Of a stretch of 64,000 bases of DNA, positions 27,126 to 37,361 are shown in pieces. The stretch lies in assembly GCF_021215455.1 (NCBI RefSeq), contig NZ_JAJPWV010000004.1, positions 372,001-436,000 on the forward strand, written 5' to 3'. A program made the translations under genes and the position numbers. The notes under the pieces are model-generated. The model saw only the letters and a list, made by a program, of their open reading frames with translations, made no database searches and was not told the DNA's origin. Numbering within the stretch: the stretch's first letter is position 1; each line of letters starts with the position of its first letter. Origin of the DNA: Mucilaginibacter roseus (GTDB lineage Bacteria > Bacteroidota > Bacteroidia > Sphingobacteriales > Sphingobacteriaceae).

Positions 27126-27830
27126 ATGAACATTATTATTACCGGTGCCAGCAGCGGCGTAGGCTTTGAAGCCGTAATTGAACTTATTACATCTGGCAAG
27201 CACAAAGTAATGGCCATTGCCCGTTCGCAGGATAAGTTACAACGCCTGTTTGAAATATCGCGCAGCATAAATCCTGATTGCGTTTTATACCCCATCGTGT
27301 TTGATTTGGTTAGCGATGATCCGGCTGCGTTGCTGCAATTCATCGGCACGCATATGGATAACCGTGTGGATGCCCTGATCAATAACGCAGGAGTGCTCAT
27401 CAACAAACCTTTTAAAGAACTGGAAGAAATTGATTTTGTGGATATGCTGCAAAGCAATTACCTGAGCCATGTACGCATTTCTCAAGCTTTATTGGGTGTG
27501 ATGCCTGCCGGAAGCCACATTGTAAATATAGGCAGCATGGGCGGCTACCAAGGCAGCGCCAAGTTTGCAGGCCTGTCAGCTTACTCGGCAAGCAAGGCGG
27601 CATTACATGTATTTACCGAATGCCTTGCGCAGGAACTTATCGAACAGCAGATCAGCGTTAACTGCCTGGCCTTAGGCTCCGCACAAACCGAGATGCTGGA
27701 GAAGGCTTTTCCGGGTTATCAATCGCCGGTAATGGCTTTTGAGATGGGTAAGTATATTGCCGATTTTGCCCTTACAGGTCATAAGTTTTTTAACGGGAAG
27801 ATACTGCCAGTAGCGCTCACAACACCGTAA
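27126..27830 (+). CDS. SDR family NAD(P)-dependent oxidoreductase
   Basis: The 234-residue enzyme shows the short-chain dehydrogenase pattern: nucleotide motif TGASSGVGF (about 6-14), NNAG (about 88-91), catalytic Ser in VNIGSMGG and YSASK (Tyr-x3-Lys, about 156-160). The substrate cannot be told from sequence. It is co-transcribed with the flippase-like gene and abuts the convergent antiporter gene with no spacer. Confidence 0.9.
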   Translation: MNIIITGASSGVGFEAVIELITSGKHKVMAIARSQDKLQRLFEISRSINPDCVLYPIVFDLVSDDPAALLQFIGTHMDNRVDALINNAGVLINKPFKELEEIDFVDMLQSNYLSHVRISQALLGVMPAGSHIVNIGSMGGYQGSAKFAGLSAYSASKAALHVFTECLAQELIEQQISVNCLALGSAQTEMLEKAFPGYQSPVMAFEMGKYIADFALTGHKFFNGKILPVALTTP

Positions 27831-29033
27831 CTAACGATTATTAAACTCCTGCCCTTCGGGTATCTTATACTTGCGGCTGCTTAACAGTCCCAGACTCATA
27901 ATAACGCTTGTTGAGAGGATAACGATGAACAACAAACCCGTATCTATCTGCGGTAGCTGCAATTTTTCGGGCAGGTTATAAAACAGCAGCACACTGATCA
28001 GTCCGCGGGGCACCAATACCAGCTCGGGCATCATATCCGTTTTTAGGGCCAGCTTGATGTATAAAAACCGGATAAGATAGATGGATATGATGACCAGGAC
28101 ACCCAATATCAACAATCCTAAATCATTAAACTGGTGGATATTCATGGTAAAGCCGAACAATACAAAGAAGAACGTCCGCATTAAAAACGCGCTCTCTGCT
28201 GATAGCTGAAGTAGTTGCTTCAATTCGTGCCCCAACGCAGGGTATAAAAAGTTACGCCTAAACCAGGGGAAGTGTATCTGGCTGGCGTTGTTCAGGAATA
28301 AGCCAAACGCCAGCACGACAATAAGTGCTGATAAATGATAGGATTGCCCAACCGCGTAAACCAATATGATAATGGATATGATGAGGAAAAACTTTACGTG
28401 ATGGGTGATATTTTTGATCAGGTATAGCAATAATAAGCACGACGCCACGGCAAACAGCAGGATAAGCAGCAACTCCACCCCTAAACTACCAAAGGCCGTA
28501 AAGTTGAACGACTTGTTACCCAGCATGAAGTTGAAGAACACGATAGTGAGTATATCAGAAAACGATGATTCGTAGATGATAAACTCCTTTTTATCCTTTG
28601 GCAAGCCGGCTGCCGAAGGTATCGCGATAGCCGAACTTACCACGCAAAAAGGAATAGCATTCACAATACAACGGTATATGCTCGCGCCGGAGATGTAATG
28701 AAATATGGTGGTAATCACCGCTGTTGTAGCCAACAAAATACATAATGCCGACAGGAATGACCGTTTAATAACGATGTTTTTTTCCGGTGTATACTTAAGT
28801 TCGAGTGCTCCTTCAAATACAATCAGTATTAAACCTAATGTGCCTAAAGCAGGTAATATGCGGCTAAAGTCGGGCGCAGTCCAGCTAAAGTAATCAACAA
28901 CCTGCCTGATGGCAATACCTAAAAAAAGCAACAGCAGTACCGACGGCAATTTGGTTTTGCCGGCAATAAGGTCGAACAGGTATGAAAAGATAACCAGTCC
29001 GCACAATATCATCAAGGTGGTATAAGTACTCAA
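27831..29033 (-). CDS. Cation:proton antiporter (CPA family)
   Basis: A 400-residue integral membrane protein with about twelve helices, resembling the NhaP-like transport domain (LILIVFEGALELKYTPEKN, then SSAIAIPSAAGL and YESSFSDILTIVFF, the region of ion-binding acids). It lacks a C-terminal TrkA or CNMP domain, so it is a transport-only version. The start is TTG at 29033, or an ATG seven codons in (29012). Ion specificity is unknown. Confidence 0.82.
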   Translation of the reverse strand: MSTYTTLMILCGLVIFSYLFDLIAGKTKLPSVLLLLFLGIAIRQVVDYFSWTAPDFSRILPALGTLGLILIVFEGALELKYTPEKNIVIKRSFLSALCILLATTAVITTIFHYISGASIYRCIVNAIPFCVVSSAIAIPSAAGLPKDKKEFIIYESSFSDILTIVFFNFMLGNKSFNFTAFGSLGVELLLILLFAVASCLLLLYLIKNITHHVKFFLIISIIILVYAVGQSYHLSALIVVLAFGLFLNNASQIHFPWFRRNFLYPALGHELKQLLQLSAESAFLMRTFFFVLFGFTMNIHQFNDLGLLILGVLVIISIYLIRFLYIKLALKTDMMPELVLVPRGLISVLLFYNLPEKLQLPQIDTGLLFIVILSTSVIMSLGLLSSRKYKIPEGQEFNNR

Positions 29034-29188
29034 ATCGCTTTATTTAATAGTTACAAATTTAACTAACGGCAGCCATTACAAAATGTTTATCTGGCGGTAA
29101 AGCCTCAAAGTAAAATAAAGCGAATGTAAGTTTTGTAACGATAACGCAAAAATTACCTGCCCGGCCCGTACATGTTTTTAAAACTTTG

Positions 29189-29196
29189 TATGTTTG
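29189..29196 (+). promoter_or_regulatory. -7 promoter box for DUF4198 gene
   Basis: TATGTTTG, 24 bases before the ATG at 29221. It overlaps the longer alternative start at 29194, which is thereby excluded. Confidence 0.55.
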
Positions 29197-29220
29197 ATAT
29201 TCCATCACTACTTATTGCCC

Positions 29221-30075
29221 ATGAAGCGTTTTTGCTTATTTACCGCCGCCCTTTCCATAGCAGTTTTGCTAACTGCTGCCACTAATGAAGACTTTTTACT
29301 GGCCGAAAACTTTTTTTTGCACAAAGGCGATAAGCTGAGCGTGCGCATGTTTAAGGCCGATGTATCATCAACCGATGATGATTACGAAACGCCTGAAGCT
29401 AAAGATGCGAAATTCGCTCTTTACGAGGGTTCAAAAAAAATATCGCTAACAACCGTTGCAAACGATACTGTAGTTACTATTAAGGATTACGAGGTAGAGA
29501 ATGGCGGCCTGGCTTTGCTGCAACTCAGCCAATCAGCAACACAGGAGATTGACCGCGAAACCTTCCTGAAACACCTGGAGGCTGATGGCAATGAAGAATC
29601 GGTTAAAAAAGCCAAGAGCTTTCATACCATGAACGTGCGCGAAAAATATAACCGGTCAATGAAAACATTGGTAATGGTTGATAAGCCATCAGGCAGCGTA
29701 CAAGAAAAATTAGTGGGCGATGAATTTGAGATTACCCTGAAAGGCAATCCGTATAAAATGAACTACGGCGACGATGTGACTGCCATTATTTATTATCAAA
29801 ATAAGCCTGTAGAGTCGGCACCGATCAAACTTTATGTTAAAACACCTAAAGGCACTATATATCCTGAAAATTTAATATCCGACGCTAAAGGACAGGTATT
29901 TTTCAAGCTAAGCCGCGAGGGTATTTACATGCTGCGCGCAACTCGTACCGATGTTGCCGCCAGCGGAAAAGATGCCGACTTTGAAACCTGGTGGACCTCA
30001 TACACCTTCGCCTTCAGCAGCGCTAACGAGTTACCGAATACTTATAAAGAGTTTGGATTTGGCAATAAACACTAA
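29221..30075 (+). CDS. DUF4198 domain-containing exported protein
   Basis: A 284-residue protein with a signal peptide (about 1-20) and an immunoglobulin-like DUF4198 domain, with a C-terminal AxIxYxxKPVESAPIKLYV-type segment and GIYMLRATR. Members of this family lie in the periplasm and have been linked to metal uptake, though without firm biochemistry. It is monocistronic. Confidence 0.8.
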   Translation: MKRFCLFTAALSIAVLLTAATNEDFLLAENFFLHKGDKLSVRMFKADVSSTDDDYETPEAKDAKFALYEGSKKISLTTVANDTVVTIKDYEVENGGLALLQLSQSATQEIDRETFLKHLEADGNEESVKKAKSFHTMNVREKYNRSMKTLVMVDKPSGSVQEKLVGDEFEITLKGNPYKMNYGDDVTAIIYYQNKPVESAPIKLYVKTPKGTIYPENLISDAKGQVFFKLSREGIYMLRATRTDVAASGKDADFETWWTSYTFAFSSANELPNTYKEFGFGNKH

Positions 30076-30080
30076 CGGTC

Positions 30081-30620
30081 TTACTCGGGTAACATATCCA
30101 AATCAAAACGAGGCTTGATAGAATAGGTAAGCTGCACCAGCCCGGTATCATAAACATGGCTGTTTATGAGATTTAACTCTAAGCGTTCTGTCAACTCCTT
30201 AAATAGCGGTGTACCCGCTCCAAGCACTATGGGATGTACTGAGAGTAGTAGTTCATTCACATAATTTTTAGCGAGCAGTTGTGCCAAAAGGTTGGCGCCG
30301 CCAAACAGCCAGATGTTTTTACCTTCGGCGTGGCGAATGGCATCAATACGTTCAATAAAATTTTCCGAGCGGATAATCTCGGCATTACCTTCCGCACCGG
30401 TCAACGTATCCGAAAATATGTAGAGCAATTTATCAGGCCAGGGATTGCCGTACTCCTGCAAAATCTCATAGCTTTTACGCCCAATAAACACCGCGTCAGT
30501 ATCAGCTGTAAATGCTTCCATGCCATAGTCCTGATCGGTGAAGCACCAATCATACTCGCCGTTTGGCCCTTCAATAAATCCGTCGAGGCTAACCGCTACA
30601 TTTAATATTATTTTACGCAT
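30081..30620 (-). CDS. Dihydrofolate reductase family protein (RibD C-terminal fold)
   Basis: The 179-residue protein begins MRKIILNVAVSLDGFIEGPNG and has WLFGGANLLAQLL, both typical of the RibD_C / YwjB-like branch. These proteins bind NADPH and reduce pterin- or pyrimidine-like compounds; the substrate is unknown. It is downstream of the lutB-like gene by six bases, so the two form a unit. Confidence 0.88.
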   Translation of the reverse strand: MRKIILNVAVSLDGFIEGPNGEYDWCFTDQDYGMEAFTADTDAVFIGRKSYEILQEYGNPWPDKLLYIFSDTLTGAEGNAEIIRSENFIERIDAIRHAEGKNIWLFGGANLLAQLLAKNYVNELLLSVHPIVLGAGTPLFKELTERLELNLINSHVYDTGLVQLTYSIKPRFDLDMLPE

Positions 30621-30626
30621 GAATTC

Positions 30627-32015
30627 TTAATTGAGATCATTTTTGCCCCGCTCCTGCCATTGCTTGCTGAATGATTTTTCGGCAACGTTTGGTAGATCGC
30701 GATAGTGACCCCAGGTTTTCTTGAACAGCAATTTTATGAAACGGTTTTTCATCCCGCCGCCAAAAAAGTCGACCAGTTTGCGGCTCAGTATCCCTTTCTT
30801 CCAGATCATCCATCCCCATTTTTCAGCTTTGGTTACCTTATCCTCTTTTACCGCGTCGCGGCGGTTAAGCAGCAGCATTTTGTGGATATCGATCTTTACC
30901 GGGCATACCTCGGTACATTTGCCGCAAAGACTTGAGGCATAGCTAAGGTGCTTAAAATCTTCCATCCCCTTGGTATGCGGCGTAATCACCGAGCCTATTG
31001 GCCCGCTGTATGTGGTTTGATAACTGTGGCCGCCAATATTTTTATAAACCGGGCAGGCATTGAGACACGCCCCGCAGCGTATGCAGTATAAGCCCTGGCG
31101 CTGATCCTTCTGCGCAAGCAGGTTGGTGCGTCCGTTATCTAACAAAATAACATACATTTCTTCCGGGCCATCCGTTTCATCAGGCTGGCGGGGTCCGCTT
31201 AGTATGGTATTATATACCGTAAGGTTTTGCCCGGTGCCGTGGGTGGCCAGCATGGGCCAAAACAGGTCGAGATCAACCAGTGACGGAATGATCTTTTCGA
31301 TACCTACAACCGCTATATGTATTTTAGGGAATGAGGTGCTTAGCCGGGCGTTACCTTCGTTTTCGCTAAGGGCAATACTCCCGCTATCGGCAATCAAAAA
31401 GTTACCGCCTGTTATGCCGGCATCGGCCTGTAAATACTTGTCGCGCAGCAACTCGCGCGCTTTTTGGGTAAGCTGTTCGGGAGTAGCATCTATGGGGGTA
31501 CCAAAGTGCTTATTAAACAGCTGCGCAATATTCTCTTTGGATAGGTGCATAGCCGGGGTAACAATATGATAAGGTGGCTGACCGAGCAATTGTACAATGT
31601 ATTCTCCCAGATCAGTCTCCAGGCTCTCAATCTGATTTTGCTCCAGAAACTCGTTCAGGTGGATCTCTTCCGTAACCATTGATTTTGATTTGACAATGGT
31701 TTTGGCACCTGCCTTTCGCAGTATGTTCAATATCTCGCGGTTAGCTTCTTCAGCATCATTAGCCCATATTACTTTGCCACCCCTGCGCTGAAAGTTGGCC
31801 TCAAACTCGGGCAATAACTTGTCCAGGTTCTCCATAGCCTTCCATTTAATCAGATGGCCTTTCTTCTTCGCGGTGTCCAGATTTATTAAGCGCGACAAAC
31901 CCCGGTCAACCGCGGCATCATACTTACCAATATTGTAATTGATTATATTACGATGGGCTGCATCAAACGCCTTATCCTCAGCAGCAATCAAAAATTCATC
32001 GGCAGTGTTACCCAT
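30627..32015 (-). CDS. lutB: Lactate utilization iron-sulfur protein LutB
   Basis: The 462-residue protein has the LUD domain (GITGGNFLIADSGSIALSENEGNAR), then two 4Fe-4S clusters in CIRCGACLNACPVY and CGKCTEVCPVKI and a C-terminal domain. With LutA and LutC it oxidises L-lactate at the membrane; neither partner is in the window, so they must be elsewhere. A DHFR-like gene follows. Confidence 0.88.
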   Translation of the reverse strand: MGNTADEFLIAAEDKAFDAAHRNIINYNIGKYDAAVDRGLSRLINLDTAKKKGHLIKWKAMENLDKLLPEFEANFQRRGGKVIWANDAEEANREILNILRKAGAKTIVKSKSMVTEEIHLNEFLEQNQIESLETDLGEYIVQLLGQPPYHIVTPAMHLSKENIAQLFNKHFGTPIDATPEQLTQKARELLRDKYLQADAGITGGNFLIADSGSIALSENEGNARLSTSFPKIHIAVVGIEKIIPSLVDLDLFWPMLATHGTGQNLTVYNTILSGPRQPDETDGPEEMYVILLDNGRTNLLAQKDQRQGLYCIRCGACLNACPVYKNIGGHSYQTTYSGPIGSVITPHTKGMEDFKHLSYASSLCGKCTEVCPVKIDIHKMLLLNRRDAVKEDKVTKAEKWGWMIWKKGILSRKLVDFFGGGMKNRFIKLLFKKTWGHYRDLPNVAEKSFSKQWQERGKNDLN

Positions 32016-32046
32016 AAAAGCTAAAGTAGTGTTTTTTATAAAAACG

Positions 32047-32075
32047 AAAAGGGATGAGTTTTAATCATCCCTTTT
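32047..32075 (-). terminator. Terminator after the M28 peptidase gene
   Basis: Perfect 11-bp stem AAAAGGGATGA/TCATCCCTTTT with a seven-base loop; on the minus strand it is followed by CGTTTTTAT. Confidence 0.75.
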
Positions 32076-32110
32076 CAATTTATTAACAATGGCTGATTTA
32101 GCCCTATTAA

Positions 32111-33721
32111 CTATTTTACGCCTTGTTCTGTTTTAACATCAACCGCAGGGCGTTCGGCACGGTTGGCTAACTCCCATGCGGTGTAGTACACCAAATGACT
32201 GCGTTTAACCAACAGCGGGAAGTTGATTTTGCTTACTTCATCGCCAGGCTGGTGGTAATCGGCATGTACACCATTAAAGTAGAATATGATCGGCACGTTA
32301 TAACGCGCGAAGTTATAATGATCTGAACGGTAGTAGAAACGATTAGGATCGTTCGGATCGTCATACTTGTAATCCAGTTTCATCTGCGTGTAAGTATTGT
32401 TAGCCTCTTCCCCAATTTTGTGTAGGGTAGTGCTTAGCATGTTTGAGCCGATTGAATATACATAGTTAGCAGAATCAGGCTTACCGATATACTCCTCACC
32501 TACGCGGCCAATCATATCAATGTTCAAATCGGCAATGGTATTCGCCAACGGGAATACAGGATGGTCTGAATAATATTCAGAACCTAACAAACCTTTTTCT
32601 TCGCCAACGTTACCCAAGAAAAGGATACTGCGTTTAGGGCCCTTACCGGCTTTTTTAGCCATGCTGAACGCACGCGCCAGTTCAAGCATACCGGTAGTTC
32701 CTGAACCATCATCATCAGCACCGTTATTTATCTTGTCAGTTTTGGTGCTGCCTTCGGGCTCAATACCGATGTGGTCATAGTGCGCTGAGATCACCAATAC
32801 CTCATTTTTTAATTTAGCGTCAGAACCCGGCAGGTAACCTAATACGTCAACCGCCTTCACCGCTTTTTCTTCAGTGCTATAGCTAACCTCAACAGGAGTT
32901 TTTACCACCTGGGTTTTAGGTGCGCCGGTTGCATCTATCTCCTCCTTTAATTGGGTATAGGTTTTTCCTGTGCTTTTTAACAGGGCGTTGGCCATATCAG
33001 CCGTAATATTAATTACGACAGAACCATTGGCTGCCTGGGCAGCACCTTCTTTTTTAATACCCATACGTGGCGCTAAAATGCTTGAGCCAAAACGTTGCAG
33101 GTTACTTGCCACAATCGGGTTAACGGCAAAAATTAAGGCAGGTTTTTTAGCCTGTAGTGCTTGAATACGTTTACCACGACTAATACTCCACTGTGAACGG
33201 GTAGCCGTACCGGTAATTAATGATACCCCGCTTTTCATCGGCTCACCATCATTTACTACCAATATTACCTTACCGGCAATATCAACGCCTTTCAGGTCGT
33301 CATATTTTTCATCTGTTATACCATAACCAACAAATACAATATCAGCGGCTTTAACAGTGTTTGCAGGCGCGGCCGTTAGCGAGTAAAAATCTTTACCATT
33401 GGTAAAAGTGCTGCCGCCTATCGCTATAGGATTTACTTTGAATGAACTTTCGGTAAGCGGCACATCTAAAAAGTATGAACCCTTAACCGGGCCTTGCAAA
33501 CCTAATTTTTTAAACTCGTTGGCGATGTAATTTGCAGCCTTATCAGCGCCCGGCTTGCCGGTTTCACGGCCTTCATACTCGTCAGACGCAAGTATAGAAA
33601 GGTGTTTTGTAGCATCCTCAACCGTAATGTATTTCGCGAACTTTACCGCGTTCGGATCTTTTTGGGCGTAGCTGCATGAGGCTGCCGCTATCGCCAGAAA
33701 TAATAATGGAACTCTTTTCAT
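32111..33721 (-). CDS. M28 family zinc metallopeptidase with PA domain
   Basis: A 536-residue exported protein (signal peptide about 1-19). A protease-associated domain (about 95-260) is inserted before the M28 catalytic core. The two-zinc site is seen in SAHYDHIG, NNGADDDGSG and GNVGEEKGLLGSEY, with a later Asp-rich NIDMIGRVG and a His in YYRSDHYNFA. Such enzymes act as aminopeptidases on periplasmic or extracellular peptides. It is monocistronic. Confidence 0.9.
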   Translation of the reverse strand: MKRVPLLFLAIAAASCSYAQKDPNAVKFAKYITVEDATKHLSILASDEYEGRETGKPGADKAANYIANEFKKLGLQGPVKGSYFLDVPLTESSFKVNPIAIGGSTFTNGKDFYSLTAAPANTVKAADIVFVGYGITDEKYDDLKGVDIAGKVILVVNDGEPMKSGVSLITGTATRSQWSISRGKRIQALQAKKPALIFAVNPIVASNLQRFGSSILAPRMGIKKEGAAQAANGSVVINITADMANALLKSTGKTYTQLKEEIDATGAPKTQVVKTPVEVSYSTEEKAVKAVDVLGYLPGSDAKLKNEVLVISAHYDHIGIEPEGSTKTDKINNGADDDGSGTTGMLELARAFSMAKKAGKGPKRSILFLGNVGEEKGLLGSEYYSDHPVFPLANTIADLNIDMIGRVGEEYIGKPDSANYVYSIGSNMLSTTLHKIGEEANNTYTQMKLDYKYDDPNDPNRFYYRSDHYNFARYNVPIIFYFNGVHADYHQPGDEVSKINFPLLVKRSHLVYYTAWELANRAERPAVDVKTEQGVK

Positions 33722-33793
33722 TAAAAATGGTCAGTTAAAAAAACGTATAAGAAAAATCCCGGCTGCATCGCCAGGACTTATAATATATTTCGC

Positions 33794-34228
33794 TTAGCAG
33801 GATATCTTATCTACACGTGTAGCGTGGCGGCCGCCTTCAAACTCAACAGTGAAGAATACGTTTACAATTTCGCGTGCTTCCTCAACGGTTACATGCCTTG
33901 CAGGTATGCATAATACGTTAGCGTTATTGTGGCTGCGGGCAGGCTCAGCAACTTCGGGTTTCCAGCACAGTGCAGCGCGAATGCCCTGATGTTTATTGGC
34001 TGTCATGGCCACGCCATTTGCTGATCCGCAAATAAGAATGCCGTAATCGGCCTCGCCTTTTTCAACTGCCGATGCCACCAGGTGGGCAAAGTCGGGATAA
34101 TCAACAGATCCGGGAGTGTAGGTACCAAAGTCTTTAACCTCGATGCCTTCAACACCTTCCAATAAAAATTCTTTTAATTCAAAGCCGGCATGATCTGCGC
34201 CTATAGCTATTTTAAGCCCTTGTTTCAT
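33794..34228 (-). CDS. rpiB: Ribose-5-phosphate isomerase B
   Basis: The 144-residue enzyme begins with the IAIGADHAGFELKE motif and has the active-site Cys in LICGSANGVAM and the phosphate-binding HNNANVLCIPAR. It interconverts ribose-5- and ribulose-5-phosphate. It follows tatC after 44 bases and may be read from the same transcript. Confidence 0.93.
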   Translation of the reverse strand: MKQGLKIAIGADHAGFELKEFLLEGVEGIEVKDFGTYTPGSVDYPDFAHLVASAVEKGEADYGILICGSANGVAMTANKHQGIRAALCWKPEVAEPARSHNNANVLCIPARHVTVEEAREIVNVFFTVEFEGGRHATRVDKISC

Positions 34229-34272
34229 GGGCTCTAAAATATCAATAATATTTTAAAAGGAAAGTAACGTTG

Positions 34273-35142
34273 TTATGCTTTTGCAGCCTCTTCGCGCTCA
34301 CGTTTAGCCCGGCGTTTTTCAACAGTACCCGATACTACGATACCAACCTCATATAACAAGAATAGTGGTATAGTAACTACCATCATGGTAAGTACATCAG
34401 GCGTAGGAGTAATTACCGCCGCTACTATCAATATGCCTACAATGGCGTATCTGCGCCCCTGGCGCATTGTTTTAGCCGACAGGATGCCGATGTTAGATAG
34501 CACGTAAACCAGTATAGGCAACTCAAATACAATACCCGTGGCTAAGGTAAGGGTTGATACGGATGAGAGATAGGAATCAATAGTGAAAGTATTTTCAATA
34601 ACCTTACTTACCTGGTAACCTGCCAAAAAGGAAATTGATTCAGGCGTAACCACATAATAACCGAATAATATACCCAAGATAAACAGCATTGACGCATAGA
34701 ACACAAAACCGCTGGCAGCTTTACGCTCGTTCTCGTGCAGCGCTGGCTTAACAAAGCGCCATATTTCAAACAGCAGGTAAGGGAAACCCAGCGTGATACC
34801 TATAATAAGCGCTGAATTGATTTGCAGGGTGAACTGCCCGGCCATTTCGGTGTTGATGATCTTGCCGGGTATCTTATCTATACAAAAGCCGGGGCGGTTA
34901 AGATAGTCGCCCAGTTTACATAGCATGCGATAGGTAAAGAATTGCGGATCCATAGGCCCCATAATTACCTTATCAAACACAAAGTCGTAAAATACAAAAG
35001 CCAGTATGGTAAATAAAACTATAGCTATTGATGCCCTGATCAAATGCCAGCGCAGCGCTTCCAAATGGTCAAAAAATGACATCTCGGCTTCAATATTCTT
35101 GCCTTTATCCTTAATAGCCTTTATAAGTTTATTATCGCTCAT
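34273..35142 (-). CDS. tatC: Sec-independent protein translocase subunit TatC
   Basis: A 289-residue inner-membrane protein with six helices. The first cytosolic part has SFFDHLEALRWHL, the conserved TatC N-terminus; later conserved parts include FVKPALHENERK and FELPILVYVLS. It recognises twin-arginine signal peptides. tatA/tatB are not in the window. The C-terminus has a basic tail EKRRAKREREEA. Confidence 0.93.
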   Translation of the reverse strand: MSDNKLIKAIKDKGKNIEAEMSFFDHLEALRWHLIRASIAIVLFTILAFVFYDFVFDKVIMGPMDPQFFTYRMLCKLGDYLNRPGFCIDKIPGKIINTEMAGQFTLQINSALIIGITLGFPYLLFEIWRFVKPALHENERKAASGFVFYASMLFILGILFGYYVVTPESISFLAGYQVSKVIENTFTIDSYLSSVSTLTLATGIVFELPILVYVLSNIGILSAKTMRQGRRYAIVGILIVAAVITPTPDVLTMMVVTIPLFLLYEVGIVVSGTVEKRRAKREREEAAKA

Positions 35143-35153
35143 CTATGTAAATA

Positions 35154-35185
35154 AAATACCCCTGCTGTTACTAACAAGGGTATTT
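35154..35185 (-). terminator. Terminator after accC
   Basis: Stem AAATACCC/GGGTATTT with an inner TGTTA/TAACA pairing, between accC and tatC. It suggests that tatC-rpiB have a separate promoter. Confidence 0.65.
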
Positions 35186-35209
35186 ACGTTTTATTTTACC
35201 GGAATAGTT

Positions 35210-36553
35210 TTAATTCTCGTTTATTTCAAAAGTCTCCATAAACTTGGTGGTAAAGTTACCGGCCCGGAAGTTTGGATCTTTCATTAATTTAAGATGGAAT
35301 GGTATAGTTGTCTTGATACCCTCTATTACAAATTCGCTCAGGGCGCGCTCCATGGTGCTTAAGGCCTCATCGCGGGTTTGCGCCACGCAGATCACCTTGG
35401 CAATCATGGAATCATAATTTGGCGGGATAGTATAGCCTGAGTATACATGCGTATCAACCCTTACACCATGGCCACCCGGAGAGTGGAAATTGGTAATACG
35501 ACCCGGAGACGGCCTGAAACCGTTAAACGGATCCTCGGCATTGATACGGCACTCAATGGCATGCATAGTTGGCTCGTAGTTTTTACCTGAGATAGGTATC
35601 CCGGCAGCAACCTTAATTTGTTCTTTAATTAAATCAAAGTTGATAACCTCTTCAGTTACCGGGTGTTCTACCTGTATACGGGTATTCATCTCCATAAAGT
35701 AGAAGTTGCGGTTTTTGTCAACCAAAAACTCTATGGTACCCGCACCTTCATATTTAACGGCCTTTGCACCTTTAACGGCAGCATCGCCCATTTTTTTACG
35801 GAGTTTGTCGGTCATGAAGGGCGAAGGCGATTCTTCAACCAGCTTTTGGTGACGGCGCTGTATTGAGCAGTCACGTTCAGATAGGTGAGATACCTTGCCG
35901 TACTGATCACCAACTATTTGAATTTCGATGTGGCGCGGATCTTCAACAAATTTTTCGAGGTAGATACCATCATTACCAAAAGCGGCACCTGACTCGGCAC
36001 GGGCTGAATCCCAGGCCGGTTCAAACTCCTCGTCATTCCATACCAAGCGCATACCACGGCCACCACCACCGGCGGTAGCTTTCAATATCACAGGGTAACC
36101 TATTTTGCGTGCAATGGCGATACCATCCTTTACGCTATTCAGCAAACCATCTGAACCGGGTATAGTTGGCACACCGGCTTTTTTCATGGTTTCCTTGGCA
36201 GACGCTTTATCGCCCATGGCGTTGATCTGATCGGCCGTAGCGCCAATGAATTTTATACCATATTCGGCGCAGATAGCAGAGAACTTAGCGTTCTCTGACA
36301 AAAAGCCGTAACCAGGGTGAATAGCATCAGCGTTGGTTAATTCAGCAGCCGAAATGATGTTTGGTATATTTAAGTATGAATCTCTGCTTGGAGGCGGACC
36401 TATACATACTGCCTCATCGGCAAAACGTACGTGCAGGCTCTCACGATCTGCAGTTGAATATACAGCTACCGTTTTTATACCCATCTCCTTACAAGTGCGG
36501 ATAATGCGCAGGGCGATTTCGCCACGGTTAGCTATCAATATTTTTTTAAACAT
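35210..36553 (-). CDS. accC: Acetyl-CoA carboxylase, biotin carboxylase subunit
   Basis: The 447-residue ATP-grasp enzyme starts [20 protein letters not shown] and has the Gly-rich ATP loop [12 protein letters not shown], the bicarbonate-binding [12 protein letters not shown] and [15 protein letters not shown]. It carboxylates biotin on AccB, the first step of fatty-acid synthesis. It is last in a run with fabH and accB, though a repeat-rich gap of 130 bases (36556-36685) separates it from accB. Confidence 0.95.
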   Translation of the reverse strand: MFKKILIANRGEIALRIIRTCKEMGIKTVAVYSTADRESLHVRFADEAVCIGPPPSRDSYLNIPNIISAAELTNADAIHPGYGFLSENAKFSAICAEYGIKFIGATADQINAMGDKASAKETMKKAGVPTIPGSDGLLNSVKDGIAIARKIGYPVILKATAGGGGRGMRLVWNDEEFEPAWDSARAESGAAFGNDGIYLEKFVEDPRHIEIQIVGDQYGKVSHLSERDCSIQRRHQKLVEESPSPFMTDKLRKKMGDAAVKGAKAVKYEGAGTIEFLVDKNRNFYFMEMNTRIQVEHPVTEEVINFDLIKEQIKVAAGIPISGKNYEPTMHAIECRINAEDPFNGFRPSPGRITNFHSPGGHGVRVDTHVYSGYTIPPNYDSMIAKVICVAQTRDEALSTMERALSEFVIEGIKTTIPFHLKLMKDPNFRAGNFTTKFMETFEINEN

Positions 36554-36554
36554 A

Positions 36555-36685
36555 ATCTTTTTTTTAGGATGACACCGATTAATTCTATCATGATTTCATC
36601 AATTGTTATTGACAGCTAATACCTCCCGAAAAAAACCGGCCAGATGTCAGTGAAATCAAATTGGAATCTGTGAAATCAAAAATCA
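36555..36685. repeat. Degenerate repeat-rich gap between accB and accC
   Basis: Blocks of the type GACACCGATTAATT and GATTTCATC at the left and GTGAAATCAAA (twice) at the right, in inverted orientation, flank a short unique stretch. A similar GATTTCACCGAT stretch lies at 41340-41385 and a related one at 46690-46740. The unit length is less clear than in the heptad arrays. Confidence 0.45.
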
Positions 36686-37177
36686 CTAAGCAGGTTCAAC
36701 CAAAAATAATGGCTGATCGTACTCTACAGGTGATGCATTATCAACCAATACTTTAACAATGCGGCCTGAAACTTCAGACTCGATCTCGTTAAATAATTTC
36801 ATAGCTTCGATAATACATACCGTTGTTCCGGCTTTTACCTCATCGCCCACGTTAACAAACAATGGTTTATCCGGTCCTGCTGAACGGTAGAAAGTACCGA
36901 TCATTGGCGATTTGATAGTGATGTAGTTTGAAGTATCAGCGGCACTAACAGCTGCGGCTGCGGCAGCAACAGGCTCGGCAACGTTGGCAGCAGCAACCTG
37001 TACTGGTGCCGGAGCAGCTGAAATAACCGGCTGGGCGGTTGGAATGGTTGCGTTAACTATGGTTGGCGCCTGGTTAGTTTTAATTGTAATCTTGAAATTT
37101 TCCTGCTCAATTGCAACTTCATTTACGCCTGCTTTTGAAACAAAGCGGATCAGATCCTGTATTTGTTTAATATCCAT
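36686..37177 (-). CDS. accB: Acetyl-CoA carboxylase biotin carboxyl carrier protein
   Basis: The 163-residue protein has a mobile Ala/Pro/Val-rich linker (about 38-83) and a C-terminal biotinyl domain, with the biotinylated lysine K127 in [12 protein letters not shown]. It carries the carboxyl group between AccC and the transcarboxylase. It follows fabH in the fatty-acid cluster. Confidence 0.95.
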   Translation of the reverse strand: MDIKQIQDLIRFVSKAGVNEVAIEQENFKITIKTNQAPTIVNATIPTAQPVISAAPAPVQVAAANVAEPVAAAAAAVSAADTSNYITIKSPMIGTFYRSAGPDKPLFVNVGDEVKAGTTVCIIEAMKLFNEIESEVSGRIVKVLVDNASPVEYDQPLFLVEPA

Positions 37178-37315
37178 ATCGGGGTGTTAATAGGTTTTCT
37201 TTAAATAAAATTATATTATCTAAAATCTTTTCGCGATAGCTGCGTACTTGCAAATATGCAGATATGCAGGCAATTATTCTTTAACAAATCATATAAAATA
37301 ATGTTCAGCGTTATT

Positions 37316-37354
37316 AACAACCATTGCGGTTGTTAATAACGCTGTATATTTTAA
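37316..37354. terminator. 17-bp perfect hairpin between fabH and accB
   Basis: CAGCGTTATTAACAACC pairs perfectly with its complement around the loop ATTGC, eight bases past the fabH stop. The T-run after it is poor, so it may be a partial terminator or an RNA-processing or stability element controlling accB relative to fabH. Confidence 0.6.
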
Positions 37355-37361
37355 ACTGATT

